From Roseiarcus sp963775575 (lineage in GTDB: Bacteria > Pseudomonadota > Alphaproteobacteria > Rhizobiales > Beijerinckiaceae): 64,000 nt of DNA. A program made the position numbers and the translations under genes. Location: the NCBI GenBank assembly GCA_963775575.1, contig CAVZJG010000004.1:372001-436000 (forward strand), given 5' to 3'. This document shows, piece after piece, positions 24,875 to 34,314 of this stretch (its first letter is position 1; each line of letters begins with the position of its first letter). Below the pieces are notes generated by a model, which saw only the letters and a list, made by a program, of their open reading frames with translations, was not told where the DNA came from and did no database searches.

Positions 24875-26584
24875 ATGAGCGACGCGATCGCCTATCTCCA
24901 TCGCGCGATCGAGCAGGGGCGCGGCCTCGCGCGCGCCGATCTCGTCCTCAAGGGCGGGCGCATCTTCGATCTCGTCACCGGCGAACTGACAAGAAGCGAC
25001 GTCGCCATCGCCAACGACCGCATCGTCGGGACGCACGGCGACTATCGCGGCGCGGTCGAGATCGACGTGACCGGCAGGATCGTCGTTCCCGGCTTCATCG
25101 ACGCGCATCTGCACGTCGAATCCTCGCTGATCACGCCGCTCGAATTCGATCGCTGCGTGCTCGCGCACGGCGTCACCACCGCGATCTGCGACCCGCACGA
25201 AATCGCCAACGTGCTCGGCGTCGCCGGCCTCGTTTACTTCCTCGATGCGTCGATGGCGACGGCGATGGACCTGCGCGTGCAGCTTTCGAGCTGCGTTCCC
25301 GCGACGCATCTGGAGACTTCCGGCGCGCGGCTGGAGGTCGACGATCTCTTGCCGCTGGCGCGCCACCCCAAAGCGCTGGGCCTCGCCGAATTCATGAATT
25401 TCCCCGGCGTGCTGGCGGGCGATCCCGCGTGCCTGGCCAAGCTCGCCGCGTTCCAGGGCCGCCCGATCGACGGCCACGCTCCGTTGCTCGGCGGCCTCGA
25501 TCTCAACGGCTACCTGAGCGCCGGCGTTCGCACCGATCACGAGGCGACCAGCGCGCCCGAGGCGCTGGAGAAGCTCGCCAAGGGTATGCAGATTCTGGTG
25601 CGCGAGGGCTCCGTCTCCAAGGACCTGCGCGCGCTGGCGCCGGTCATCACCGAGCGCCATTCGCCGTTCATCGCGTTGTGCACCGACGACCGCAATCCCC
25701 TGGACATCGCCGAGGAGGGCCATCTCGACTTCATCATCCGCACCGCGGTTGCGCTCGGCGCGCCGCCGCTCGCCGCCTATCGCGCCGCCAGCATTTCCGC
25801 GGCGCGCATCTTTCGTCTCCATGATCGCGGCCTCGTCGCGCCGGGCTGGCGCGCCGATCTCGCCGTCGTCGACGATCTCGAATCCTGCGCGGTGTCGCGC
25901 GTCGTGACCGGCGGGCGGATCGTCGACGACGATCTCTTCGCCGCGCGCGGCGTCGTCGCGCCGGTCGGACGCCATAGCGTCAAGGCGCGACGCGTCTCGG
26001 AGGGCGATTTCGCCGCGCGCGGGCAAGGGCCCTCGACCCAGGCGATCGGCGTCGCGCCCGGCAGGATCATCACCGAGCGCGTGCCGGCGGTCCTGCCCTT
26101 CGCCAACGGCCTCAGGGGAATCGATCTCGACCAGGATCTGGTCAAGGTCGCGGTGGTCGCGCGCCACGGCGTCAACGACAACATCGCCGTCGCCTTCGTC
26201 CACGGCTTCGCCATGAAGCGCGGCGCCATCGCCTCGTCGGTCGGCCACGACTGCCACAACGTCACCGTCGTCGGCGCCAATGAGGCGGACATGGCGATCG
26301 CGGTCAATCGGCTCGTCGACATCGAAGGCGGCTTCGTCGTCGTCGAGGGCGGGCGCGTCGTCGCCGAACTCGCGCTGCCGATCGCCGGGCTGATGAGCCT
26401 GTTGAGCTTTGAAGAAGTGGGCAAGGCGCTGATCCCGCTGCGCGCGGCGGCCAAGAGCCTCGGCGTCGCGCTCGCCGAGCCGTTCCTGCAGGTCGCCTTC
26501 CTGTCGCTACCGGTGATCCCGCACCTCAAGATCACCGACATGGGCCTCGTCGACGTCGACCGGTTCGCGTTCGTGCGCGATTGA
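24875..26584 (+). CDS. ade: Adenine deaminase
   Basis: Deaminates adenine to hypoxanthine for purine salvage; a metal-dependent amidohydrolase of 569 residues. Visible signatures: GRIVVPGFIDAHLHVESSLITPLEFDRCVLAHGVTTAICDPHEIANVLG (metal ligands HLH and DPHE), the ALCTDDRNP segment, and a C-terminal domain with VGHDCHNVTVVGAN and LPVIPHLKITDMGLVDV. The ATG at 24875 yields MSDAIAYLHRAIEQGRG; the long open frame upstream lacks homology-like content. Convergent with the GT8 gene, 5 bases apart. Confidence 0.93.
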   Translation: MSDAIAYLHRAIEQGRGLARADLVLKGGRIFDLVTGELTRSDVAIANDRIVGTHGDYRGAVEIDVTGRIVVPGFIDAHLHVESSLITPLEFDRCVLAHGVTTAICDPHEIANVLGVAGLVYFLDASMATAMDLRVQLSSCVPATHLETSGARLEVDDLLPLARHPKALGLAEFMNFPGVLAGDPACLAKLAAFQGRPIDGHAPLLGGLDLNGYLSAGVRTDHEATSAPEALEKLAKGMQILVREGSVSKDLRALAPVITERHSPFIALCTDDRNPLDIAEEGHLDFIIRTAVALGAPPLAAYRAASISAARIFRLHDRGLVAPGWRADLAVVDDLESCAVSRVVTGGRIVDDDLFAARGVVAPVGRHSVKARRVSEGDFAARGQGPSTQAIGVAPGRIITERVPAVLPFANGLRGIDLDQDLVKVAVVARHGVNDNIAVAFVHGFAMKRGAIASSVGHDCHNVTVVGANEADMAIAVNRLVDIEGGFVVVEGGRVVAELALPIAGLMSLLSFEEVGKALIPLRAAAKSLGVALAEPFLQVAFLSLPVIPHLKITDMGLVDVDRFAFVRD

Positions 26585-26589
26585 GGCGT

Positions 26590-27654
26590 CTAGCGCGACA
26601 GGCGGAAGATGCGGCCGTCGTATTGGTTCGGCTCGACCTCCGGCGGCGTCGCGAAGACGAAGGCGTCGGCGAACTGCCGCTCCCGCGCCGCCCGGCTCAA
26701 GAAGGCGACCAACTCGGCGCGCCGGCGCCGCCAGGCGGCGAGCTTGGCGCGGGCGCGGCGGCCAACGAAGCCGAGACGGTGGACGAGCCCGTGCAGTTTG
26801 ATGCGCGCGCCCTTGAAGCCGCGGTAGCGCGGCCTGAGCTCGCTCGCCGGCAGTGCGGCGAGGTCGACGTCGGCGGCGCGCGCCATCGCCTGGTACTTGG
26901 CGGCGTAACCGGGGTACTGCGCGGCGAATTCGCGATGCCACGGCTTGACGAAGCCGGTGACGTGGACGACGCGCGGCGCGATCGCTTCGGCGAGGCCGAC
27001 CTCGAGATAAGTGATCAAGCAGTTCCAGCGCGGACTGAGGGGCAGCCAATCGGGAAAGAGAAAGTTCAGGAAATTTTGTTCGCCGTAGCCACGTCCGACG
27101 GGTCTCGAAGAAAACAGCAGCGCTTCCGCCGCCATGTCGTGCTCGAGCCAACGCTTGCGATCGATGAGCAACATGCCGGAGTTGAAATACTGGGCGCCGG
27201 CCGGTCGGTCCTTGATGAAAAGCCCCCCGGCGATCCGATGCAAAGACGCCTCGATCGAGCTGTCGTAGGTCGCGGCGACCGCCGCTCCGCGCATGTCCAA
27301 CGAAAACAGCTCGTCGAGCGGTCCATCGATGATGATATCGACGTCGAGATAAAGCAGACGATCGGCATCGAGGAGTTGCGGAACGAAAAGTCGCCCGTAG
27401 ATCTCGCGAGGCCAAGGTTTCGGGGTCGGCAGCGCCGCGGGCGTCAGGGGCGCCAACTCGCCGCGATGCAAATGAAGGCGCCCGGCGGACTGGGCGACGA
27501 CCCGGGGGTCGAACTGGACTTCGCCGTTGCCGGGCCCGTCGACAAAGACATGGACGCCGATTTCACGATCGCTCATGGCGAGAGCGCGAACCGCCTGAAT
27601 GGCCGCCAACGGGAAGAACTTGGCGTCGACGACGAAGAAGATATCGCGCTTCAT
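26590..27654 (-). CDS. Glycosyltransferase family 8 protein
   Basis: Likely transfers a hexose to a lipopolysaccharide or other surface glycan in the cytoplasm. The 354-residue product has the GT8 fold: IFFVVDAKFFPLAAIQAVRAL at the N-terminus, RLLYLDVDIIIDGPLDELF with the DxD metal motif, AQYFNSGMLLIDRKRW, YGEQNFLNFLF and a histidine in VHVTGFVKPWH. The C-terminal 90 residues are basic and arginine-rich, possibly membrane-associating. No other glycan genes are adjacent, though a decayed glycosyltransferase lies at 29.7-34.2 kb. Confidence 0.86.
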   Translation of the reverse strand: MKRDIFFVVDAKFFPLAAIQAVRALAMSDREIGVHVFVDGPGNGEVQFDPRVVAQSAGRLHLHRGELAPLTPAALPTPKPWPREIYGRLFVPQLLDADRLLYLDVDIIIDGPLDELFSLDMRGAAVAATYDSSIEASLHRIAGGLFIKDRPAGAQYFNSGMLLIDRKRWLEHDMAAEALLFSSRPVGRGYGEQNFLNFLFPDWLPLSPRWNCLITYLEVGLAEAIAPRVVHVTGFVKPWHREFAAQYPGYAAKYQAMARAADVDLAALPASELRPRYRGFKGARIKLHGLVHRLGFVGRRARAKLAAWRRRRAELVAFLSRAARERQFADAFVFATPPEVEPNQYDGRIFRLSR

Positions 27655-27727
27655 CGCGTCGCCCGCTCGCCCAGGCCGTCGCGCCGCGGCATTGCCGGCG
27701 CCTTTTCGCTCGGCGTCGCGGCGGCGA

Positions 27728-28111
27728 TCATTTCAGCGCCCGCTTCGCGACGGCGCCGAAGGCGAAGACGATCGCGACGGCGAGCCAGGAGAGGATCGTC
27801 AGCGATCCGCCGATCGGCGCCGCGGACGGGAACAGCCGTGCGCCGAGAAAGGCGCGCGCGGCGAGGTCGGCGCTGAACAGCGTCGCGCCCGCCGCCAGCG
27901 CGGCGCCGGCGGTCAACAGACGCGTCGAACCCTCGGCGAAGCGGGCATGGGCGCTGACCCCGACGAGCGCGGCGGCGTGCAGGACGAGGAACAGCGACGC
28001 CGTTTTGGCGAGTTCGCCGCCGTCGGCGTGGACGGCGGCCGCCATGAGCGCGACGCCGCCGGCCCCCATCAGGGCGGCAAGGGCGGCGAGGGCGTCGGGG
28101 GCGCGCGGCAT
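27728..28111 (-). CDS. DUF423 family membrane protein
   Basis: A 127-residue protein with four hydrophobic helices (ALAALMGAGGVALMAAAVHA, SLFLVLHAAALVGVSA, LLTAGAALAAGATLFSADL, SLTILSWLAVAIVFAFGAV). The family signatures HADGG...FLVLHAAAL and GGSLTILSWL are present. Function of DUF423 proteins is unknown. 73 bases upstream of the GT8 gene on the same strand. Confidence 0.85.
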   Translation of the reverse strand: MPRAPDALAALAALMGAGGVALMAAAVHADGGELAKTASLFLVLHAAALVGVSAHARFAEGSTRLLTAGAALAAGATLFSADLAARAFLGARLFPSAAPIGGSLTILSWLAVAIVFAFGAVAKRALK

Positions 28112-28288
28112 CCTGGGCTCCGGGTCGGCGAGTCGACCGGCTAAGAGGCCCGCCGTCGGCGTCTTGTCAACCGCCAAGGCCGATCGGGCTCGAGCGCTCG
28201 AGTTGACGCGCGGCGGCTTACCCGCGCCTCGACGCTGGGATAAAGCTTGCGCTCGCCGGACCCCCAAGGCGCGCTCCGAGACCCGCCC

Positions 28289-28936
28289 ATGCCGATTCTG
28301 CATCACCTGCACCAGTTCGTCGCCGAATACGGCTACTTCGCCATCTTCGTCCTGGTGGCGCTGGAGAGCGCAGGGGTGCCGATGCCGGGCGAAACGGCGC
28401 TGGTGAGCGGGGCGGTGTTCGCCGGGCGCGGCGATTTCCATATCGGCCTGGTCATCGCCTGCGCCACGGCGGCGGCGATCCTGGGGGACAATGCGGGCTA
28501 CTGGGTCGGGCGCGAGTTCGGCTTCCCGCTCGTCTACCGATATGGAAGCGCCATTCGCCTCGACGAGGGGCGGCTCAAGATCGCCCAGTACTTGTTCATG
28601 CGCCACGGCGGCAAGATCGTGTTCTTCGGCCGCTTCGTCGCGATTTTGCGCGCGTTCGCGGCGTTTCTGGCCGGCGTCAATCATCTGCCCTGGCCGCGCT
28701 TTCTTGTCTTCAACGCGCTCGGCGGGGTCGTCTGGGCGACGCTGTTCGGCCTCGGCGGCTATTTCCTCGGGTGGGCGTTCGAGCATTACGCGCGCCCGGT
28801 CGGCGTCGCGGCGCTGATCGCGGCCCTCATCGGCGCGTTCGCCGCCAGCCGCTTCGTCGCCCATCATGAAGCGCGGCTGCGCGCCGCAGCCGAGGCGGCG
28901 CTGCCGGGACCGCTCGTCGCGCCGAAGCGGCGCTGA
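28289..28936 (+). CDS. DedA family membrane protein
   Basis: A 215-residue inner-membrane protein of the DedA/SNARE-associated superfamily, linked to flippase activity for undecaprenyl phosphate and phospholipids. Visible: ESAGVPMPGETAL, ILGDNAGYWVGREFG, FMRHGGKIVFFGRFVAILRAFAAFLAGVNHLPWPRFLVFNALGG (the conserved FxRxxxxxR region) and a C-terminal helix. The ATG at 28289 gives the usual short N-terminus. Confidence 0.92.
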   Translation: MPILHHLHQFVAEYGYFAIFVLVALESAGVPMPGETALVSGAVFAGRGDFHIGLVIACATAAAILGDNAGYWVGREFGFPLVYRYGSAIRLDEGRLKIAQYLFMRHGGKIVFFGRFVAILRAFAAFLAGVNHLPWPRFLVFNALGGVVWATLFGLGGYFLGWAFEHYARPVGVAALIAALIGAFAASRFVAHHEARLRAAAEAALPGPLVAPKRR

Positions 28937-29086
28937 TCGCTGTCCCCAGGCGAGCGGTTCGAAACATCCATTGACTTGGCGCTCAAACCTTATTGAGGCT
29001 TTATCGCAACCGTTTCGCATGAGGCGTCATGATCTTGGACGATCCGAACGCGCCCGGGAATTCTTGGGCCGCCGTCACGCCGCTCC

Positions 29087-29356
29087 TTCGCGGCCAACCC
29101 CGTCCGCTTTCAGCGTCATGCGCTCGCCTGCAATCTTGGCGATTTCCTGCGCACTCTGGCGACATTCGAGCCGATCGAAGATTCGTCGCTGACGAGCCGG
29201 AAGGAAAAGCCGATCAAGAGCGGCGTGAAGGTCGTCACCCACGGCTGCTACATCGCTTTCGAGATGGCCGAGCTCGCCATTCCGAGAGACCGCTTCGTCG
29301 ACATGCTGCGGCTGATCGCGGAACTTCGGCCGCCGCCGCTCAGGTCAACAGCGTAA
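29087..29356 (+). pseudogene. IS1380-family transposase, C-terminal remnant
   Basis: The frame FAANPVRFQRHALACNLGDFLRTLATFEPIEDSSLTSRKEKPIKSGVKVV, then CYIAFEMAELAIPRDRF and RLIAELRPPP to TAA at 29356, matches the end of IS1380-type transposases. The N-terminal catalytic part and the left end are gone. Confidence 0.75.
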
Positions 29357-29703
29357 GGCGTGTGGTGTCACGAGTTCGATCGAGAACAACCGGAAATGTG
29401 CGTGTCGATAATAGAAAATAGAGATGCGGCTCCATGATCGAAGTTTCGGTATTTTCGGCGCTTGGCGCGACTTTGGCGTGTCCCGACACTCTTCGCAAGC
29501 GCTTCGGCCTCGGCCCCGGCTTGCCCAAAACCCCAAGCTGTCGCAGACTGGGGTTGGGCCCGACGGCTATCTGGGGAATGTCGGGCAGGTACGCGAAGGG
29601 TTGGCGTGCGCGATTGATTCCTGCGCGTTTTCAGCAGCTTAGGCGCGCCCGGCGGCGTCGACAATCCTTCGTCATAAATAAGATCGGTCAGATCACGCTC
29701 TGA
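29357..29703. other. Intergenic region downstream of IS1380 remnant
   Basis: Probably includes the old IS1380 right end. A stretch near 29490-29570 is GC-rich; the rest turns AT-rich toward 29700. Short open frames show no recognisable protein. Confidence 0.45.
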
Positions 29704-30249
29704 GTGTCAATAATGATAATTATGTTTATTTTAGACCTTAAGATGTCAGAATGTTCATTTGAGCTAGGCGAGCTAGACCTCGGAGGAATTCAGACTGCAA
29801 ATGCCGAGCTTGCATCTGCTCTCTGCAGAATGGGGCACGATATTTTTATTCGAATTCCTGTCACCGAGGGCCACGTATTCCGCCTGACCGCCAAGAATTA
29901 CAATATTACATTAACTCGAACGCCAAGGGAAAGGAAACCAGACTTTATAATCACTAATAATAACCCATCCAATTTCGCCTTTTTCGAAAATTCTGATGCT
30001 AGAAAAGTGCTTTGGTTACACAATACGTTCAGTATTGAAAAGTGTATTAGAAAGAGGCAATTGTTTCCTATTTTTCGATATCGGCCAACGGCGGTCTTTG
30101 TTAGTCATTATCAAAAGAACCATATGTACAGGTATCCGTTTCGAAACGATGTGGTCATAGGGCACGGAATAAGCGCCCCCTTCTTGCAAAACGATCTGAA
30201 TCCCAAGCCCAAGTTGGACACCTAATTTTCGTAAATGATTGATTGCGCT

Positions 30250-32089
30250 GGCATTTTAGGGAAATTCAAGTCGGCGTGGCACTACGCCTTGGGCGGCCGC
30301 GGCGTTTTTGGGCGCGTTTGAGTTGGGCAGGCGGCGGGGGGCGAGCCTGGCGGGCGCGCGGCGGCAGGGCGAGATGAGCGCGTTTGAAGAGCGTCGTCAC
30401 CGCCGGCGCGGCGTCGCTGCGCACCAGCCAATCGGCGCCGCGATGACGGATGCGCACTTGGCTCAGACGGTCGAGATCGCGCAGCAGAACCCGCCACTCG
30501 GGCGCGACGCCGGCTTCGCGCATGAGATCGTCGAGATGCTTCTGCATCGCCAGCGCCAGGAACGAGCAAAAGACATGGCCACGAATGGCGGCGTCGGATG
30601 AGTGGAAGATCGGCCGCGTGCGCATTACCGCCTTGGTCCGCTGGAAGAGATTTTCGACTTTGAGAAGGTCGCGATAGCGCAGAACCGCCTGCAGCGGCGT
30701 GATTTTCGCGTTGGTGCGCAGCACGAAGATTCCGTCGAACCGCGCTTCTTCGGCGAGCTTGCCGGCGTCGATCTCGAACGCCGGCTTGCCCTTGGCCCCT
30801 TTGGTCTTGCGCAAATAGCGCCGATAGGCGGAATTGCCGATCAGCGCCTTGTCGCCCCTTTTCAATTGCGCAGCGAGAGCGGCGACGATCGCCTCGCGAT
30901 TCTCGCGGTCCTTCTCGGCCTCCGCTTCGTTGCGGCAAACGACGTAACGCTCGCCCTCGATCTGCAGCTGTTTGACGAACAACTGAGTCTGGCCGGCCTT
31001 GCGCTCGATGAGCAACGGCACGAACGGATCATCGTTCGCCAACACGATTCTTTTGACGATCGCGTCGGAGCGCTCGCGTGCGCCCAGGATGTATTCGAGA
31101 TTGCGTTCCTCGAGCCCGGCGATCGTCGCGGCCGAGATCATGCCGCGATCGGCGACGACGCAGACCCGGCCGACCCCGAAGCGCGAACGCAGCCGATCGA
31201 CGACCGGCAGCAATGTCGTCACGTCGGCGGTGTTGCCCGGCCACATCTCGGTGCAGATCGGCCGACCCTCGCCGTCGACGACGAGGCCGAGGATCATCTG
31301 CTTCAGATCGGGCCGATAATCCTTGGAATAGCCGCGCTCGCCCAGCGTCTGGCCGCCCTCGCCGTAAAACGACAGGCTCGTGGTGTCCATGAACACGGCG
31401 GACAGATCGGTGAAGAGGTCGCGGCGGCGATCGAACAGCTTCTCCTCGATGACGTCCTTGACGCAGCGCGGCGCCAGCGCCTCGGCCGGCTTCTCCTCCA
31501 TCTCCTCGCCCAGCCAGGCCATCGCCCGGTAGAAATGATGCAGGTCAAGCCCCTCGGCGCCCGGGATGTCGTAATCCGTCATCCACGACGCGCAGTCGCG
31601 GTCCGATCCGGAAACGAACAGCCGATGCAGCGCGGCGACGAACACCGCCCGCTCGACCGGGAACTCGAACGCGCGCTCCTTCAACAGATCGCCGAGAACC
31701 TCGGCGACGCCGAGCCGCTCCCAGATCTTGCCGAACAGCAGCGGCCCGCCAATCCGCTTGGCCGCGATCGACAAGGCCCCGTCGGCGTCCTCGTCGAGCG
31801 CATGGATGAGCAACACCTGATCGGTGAGCTTGGCGCCCGAGGCGATGAGCGAGGCGAGCCCGCCGGAGGCGACCAGTTCGTCGGCGCGCCCCGGATTGGC
31901 GACGACGGACTGACGCACGGCGCCGCCGATGCGCTTGTTCTCGACGATCTGCACGTAAGTGCGCTCGCCCGACCTCTTGAAGCGGAAGAACATGGCGGCC
32001 CCAAAGCAGAGCACCACAGAATCCGATTCGCAATCAATTATCAAGCCGCAATATTGTGCAAACGTGCCACCACGTTTGGCGAAAATGCC
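30250..32089 (-). mobile_element. IS1634-like insertion sequence (approximate ends)
   Basis: The ends share GGCATTTT-(A/C)G-x-x-AAA as inverted repeats near 30250 and 32089. No target duplication is visible, so ends are approximate. It carries one complete transposase gene. It interrupts the glycosyltransferase gene, but about 25 bases on the left and 50-60 on the right do not belong to that gene, suggesting an earlier insertion or deletion at the site. Confidence 0.7.
30266..31993 (-). CDS. IS1634-family DDE transposase
   Basis: A 575-residue transposase. FFRFKRSGERTYVQIVENKRIGG opens the protein; the DDE core includes AVFMDTTSLSFYGEGG (first Asp), RVCVVADRGMISAATIAGLEERNLEYILG (second Asp) and YRDLLKVENLFQRTKAVMRTRPIFH (Glu), with FCSFLALAMQ following. 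I chose ATG 31993 (MFFRFKRSG) over an upstream ATG that extends into the element's end. It appears intact. Confidence 0.88.
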   Translation of the reverse strand: MFFRFKRSGERTYVQIVENKRIGGAVRQSVVANPGRADELVASGGLASLIASGAKLTDQVLLIHALDEDADGALSIAAKRIGGPLLFGKIWERLGVAEVLGDLLKERAFEFPVERAVFVAALHRLFVSGSDRDCASWMTDYDIPGAEGLDLHHFYRAMAWLGEEMEEKPAEALAPRCVKDVIEEKLFDRRRDLFTDLSAVFMDTTSLSFYGEGGQTLGERGYSKDYRPDLKQMILGLVVDGEGRPICTEMWPGNTADVTTLLPVVDRLRSRFGVGRVCVVADRGMISAATIAGLEERNLEYILGARERSDAIVKRIVLANDDPFVPLLIERKAGQTQLFVKQLQIEGERYVVCRNEAEAEKDRENREAIVAALAAQLKRGDKALIGNSAYRRYLRKTKGAKGKPAFEIDAGKLAEEARFDGIFVLRTNAKITPLQAVLRYRDLLKVENLFQRTKAVMRTRPIFHSSDAAIRGHVFCSFLALAMQKHLDDLMREAGVAPEWRVLLRDLDRLSQVRIRHRGADWLVRSDAAPAVTTLFKRAHLALPPRARQARPPPPAQLKRAQKRRGRPRRSATPT

Positions 32090-32513
32090 CGATCGCCGTC
32101 AATAATATCAACAGGTTGCGAGCGCGAAGACCCGTTTACTGTTCAAGTCGGGCCAAGAACAACAGCATCTCAAGGTTTATTTGGGCGTCACAACCGTACA
32201 GAGGATTGGATCAAGTACTAGATGTATGGCGGCAACGTATCGCTCCGGCCCTTAAGGATGCCGAGTTCCACGTATTCGGCAGTACCTCTCAGGCTTCGTG
32301 TGACCGAGTGTTTTTTCATGGTCGCCTTACCAAGAAGGAGCTTGCGGTAGCTTATCAAGGCGCAACAGCTATGATCTGTCCAGGTGATAAATCTGAGACA
32401 TTCTGCCTAGCTGCGGCTGAGGCGCAATGTGCAGGGGTACCGGTCATAACCCTTGGTATTGGTGCCTTAGGTGAAAGAGTAAGACATGGTGTCGATGGCT
32501 TTATTGCAATTGC

Positions 32514-33990
32514 TCACGTCTGGTTTGAGGCCGGACGCGAGCGGGGGCGGATAGGGGCCGAATTTTTTCATTGCGGCCGGGGCGCGAATATGAGTCAACC
32601 TATGGATGACTCCGCCGCCTGATTTGGCTGACAAAGACGCTCTGATCGCCACGCTGCTCGCCCAGATCGAGGCGCTGATGGCGGTGAACGCGCGGCTGAC
32701 GGCGCGGGTCGCCGAGCTCGAGGCGAAGCTGGGGTTGCCGCCCAAGACGCCGGACAATTCCAGCGTTCCACCGTCGAAGGGTCAGAAGCCGTCGGAATCA
32801 TCGACGCCCAAGGACAAGGCCAAGCCGCATGCCGGGACGCATCGTCCGCTTCATCCCAACCCGACCGCCAAACGCGATGTCTTTGCTTGCCGCTGCCAAG
32901 GCTGCGGCGCCGACGTGTCCGGCGTCGCGCAAAACGCATGTGAGGCCTACGACCGCGTCGAAATTCCTCAGATCAAGCCCGACGTGACGCGCGTCACGTT
33001 GCATGGCGGCGTCTGCCCGTGCTGCGCCAAGCGCTTCAGGGCCGAGCCGCCAGAGGGGCTGGAGCCGGGATCGCCGTTCGGACCGAACCTGCGCGCCTTG
33101 GTGATTTACCTGCGCTCCGTTCAGGGGATTCCTCTGGCGCGGTTGAGCCATGTGCTGCGCGATCTGTTCGGCCTGGACATCAGCGAGGGCGCGCTGGTCA
33201 ACATTCTGGCCGCCAGCCAGAAGCCTTTCGCGGCGCAGACCAACCTGATCAAGGCGCGGCTGATGGCTGGCACGGCGTTGGCTTCGGATGAGACCGGCAT
33301 GAGGGTGGGAAAGGCGAACTGGTGGCTCTGGGTGTTCCACCATGCCGACAGCGCTATCTTCGTGGCCGACAAACATCGATCCAAGGCGGTCGTGCAGGCC
33401 TTCCTGGGCGATTGGCGCCCCGACTACTGGATATCGGACCGCTACGGCGGCCAGATGGGCTGGGCCAAGCGCGACCATCAGGTCTGCCTCGCCCACCTCA
33501 TCCGCGACGTCCAATACGCCATCGACTCTGGCGACGCGGTGTTCGCGCCGGGCTTGAAGGGCTTGCTCAAGCGCGCCTGCGCCGTCGGGCGGCGACGCGA
33601 CGCTCTGGCCGACGGCACGCTCAAAATATACGAGGCCGATCTGAACCGGCGGCTCGATCGCCTCATGAGCCTGATCCCGACCCACAAGGCGGGACACAAG
33701 CTTCAGACAATCATCAAGAAAGTCCGCCGCCATCTCTTCGTCTTCGTGACCAACCGCGACCTCGCGGCGACCAACAACAGTTCCGAGCGGGCGCTGCGCC
33801 CCTGCGTGATCTATCGCAAGATCACCAACGGCTTTCGCAGCGAATGGGGCGCCGCGCTCTATGCCGACATAAGGTCCGTCGTCGAAACCGCACGTCGAAG
33901 ATCAATCCGCGCCATCGACGCAATCCGCCTCACCCTCGAAGGCCTGCCGATCCCATGCGTCGCGTGACCAAAGCCCGCGCCGGGACGTGA
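32514..33990 (+). mobile_element. Second IS66-family insertion sequence
   Basis: A 1477-bp element with TCACGTC / GACGTGA ends, flanked by a perfect 8-bp duplication GCAATTGC (itself a palindrome) at 32506-32513 and 33991-33998. The 8-bp duplication and single transposase fit the IS66 family, but the ends differ from the 21-kb copy, so it is a different element. It is inserted in the glycosyltransferase gene. Confidence 0.9.
32606..33967 (+). CDS. IS66-family transposase
   Basis: A 453-residue transposase, apparently intact: leucine-zipper N-terminus (ALIATLLAQIEALMAVNARLTARVAELEAKLGLP), PDNSSVPPSKGQKPS linker, zinc-binding CRCQGCGADV and CPCCAKRF, DDE core with ASDETGMRVGKANWWLWVF, YWISDRYGGQMGWAKRDHQVCLAHLIRD, and TNNSSERALRPCVIYRKITNGFRS. 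The ATG at 32606 is used; a second ATG four bases earlier is out of frame. Confidence 0.92.
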   Translation: MTPPPDLADKDALIATLLAQIEALMAVNARLTARVAELEAKLGLPPKTPDNSSVPPSKGQKPSESSTPKDKAKPHAGTHRPLHPNPTAKRDVFACRCQGCGADVSGVAQNACEAYDRVEIPQIKPDVTRVTLHGGVCPCCAKRFRAEPPEGLEPGSPFGPNLRALVIYLRSVQGIPLARLSHVLRDLFGLDISEGALVNILAASQKPFAAQTNLIKARLMAGTALASDETGMRVGKANWWLWVFHHADSAIFVADKHRSKAVVQAFLGDWRPDYWISDRYGGQMGWAKRDHQVCLAHLIRDVQYAIDSGDAVFAPGLKGLLKRACAVGRRRDALADGTLKIYEADLNRRLDRLMSLIPTHKAGHKLQTIIKKVRRHLFVFVTNRDLAATNNSSERALRPCVIYRKITNGFRSEWGAALYADIRSVVETARRRSIRAIDAIRLTLEGLPIPCVA

Positions 33991-34314
33991 GCAATTGCGC
34001 TTTATTTGCTCGAATATGGAAAATATGGCGGAAACAGCAATCCTGTTAGCACGTAATTCCATCCTTCGAGAGACTATGAGTTTGGCTGCATGGGAAAATC
34101 GTTATGCTAGGGGTTGGGACGATGTGGCCCGTTTATGGAAGGCCTGGATATTCGATTCGAACAACAATCAGTCTAAGCCAGCATTCGCCGGATAGTGCAC
34201 TGATTTCTGGTCTAGGAGCCGTAATTGCGCACTTATAAGTAGCGTGTTACCTAATTTAAAGGCAGCTATCAGGACGAACCCGGTGGGTGAATTGAGCATT
34301 GCAGCTTTGCTCTA

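Larger units (their letters stand above)
29704..34195 (+). pseudogene. Family 4-like glycosyltransferase gene split by two insertion sequences
   Basis: Three AT-rich pieces together encode about 360 residues of a GT-B glycosyltransferase. Piece 1 (29704-30225) has LDLGGIQTANAELASALCRMGHDIF and KVLWLHNT. Piece 2 (about 32140-32513) has FIWASQPYRGLDQVLDVW, VFFHGRLTKKELAVAYQGATAMICPGDKSETFCLAAAEAQCAGVPVI, the donor-binding E-x7-E region. Piece 3 (33991-34195) has the C-terminal helices (ARGWDDVARLWKAWIF). The IS1634-like element sits between 1 and 2, the IS66-like element between 2 and 3. Piece 3 is also one base out of frame with piece 2 once the second IS is removed, so decay is older or multi-step. 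Likely role was surface-polysaccharide synthesis. Confidence 0.8.

Noticed and set aside
30226..30250. Exact left boundary and target duplication of the IS1634-like element
   Set aside because: No matching direct repeat could be found on the two sides, so only approximate ends are given.
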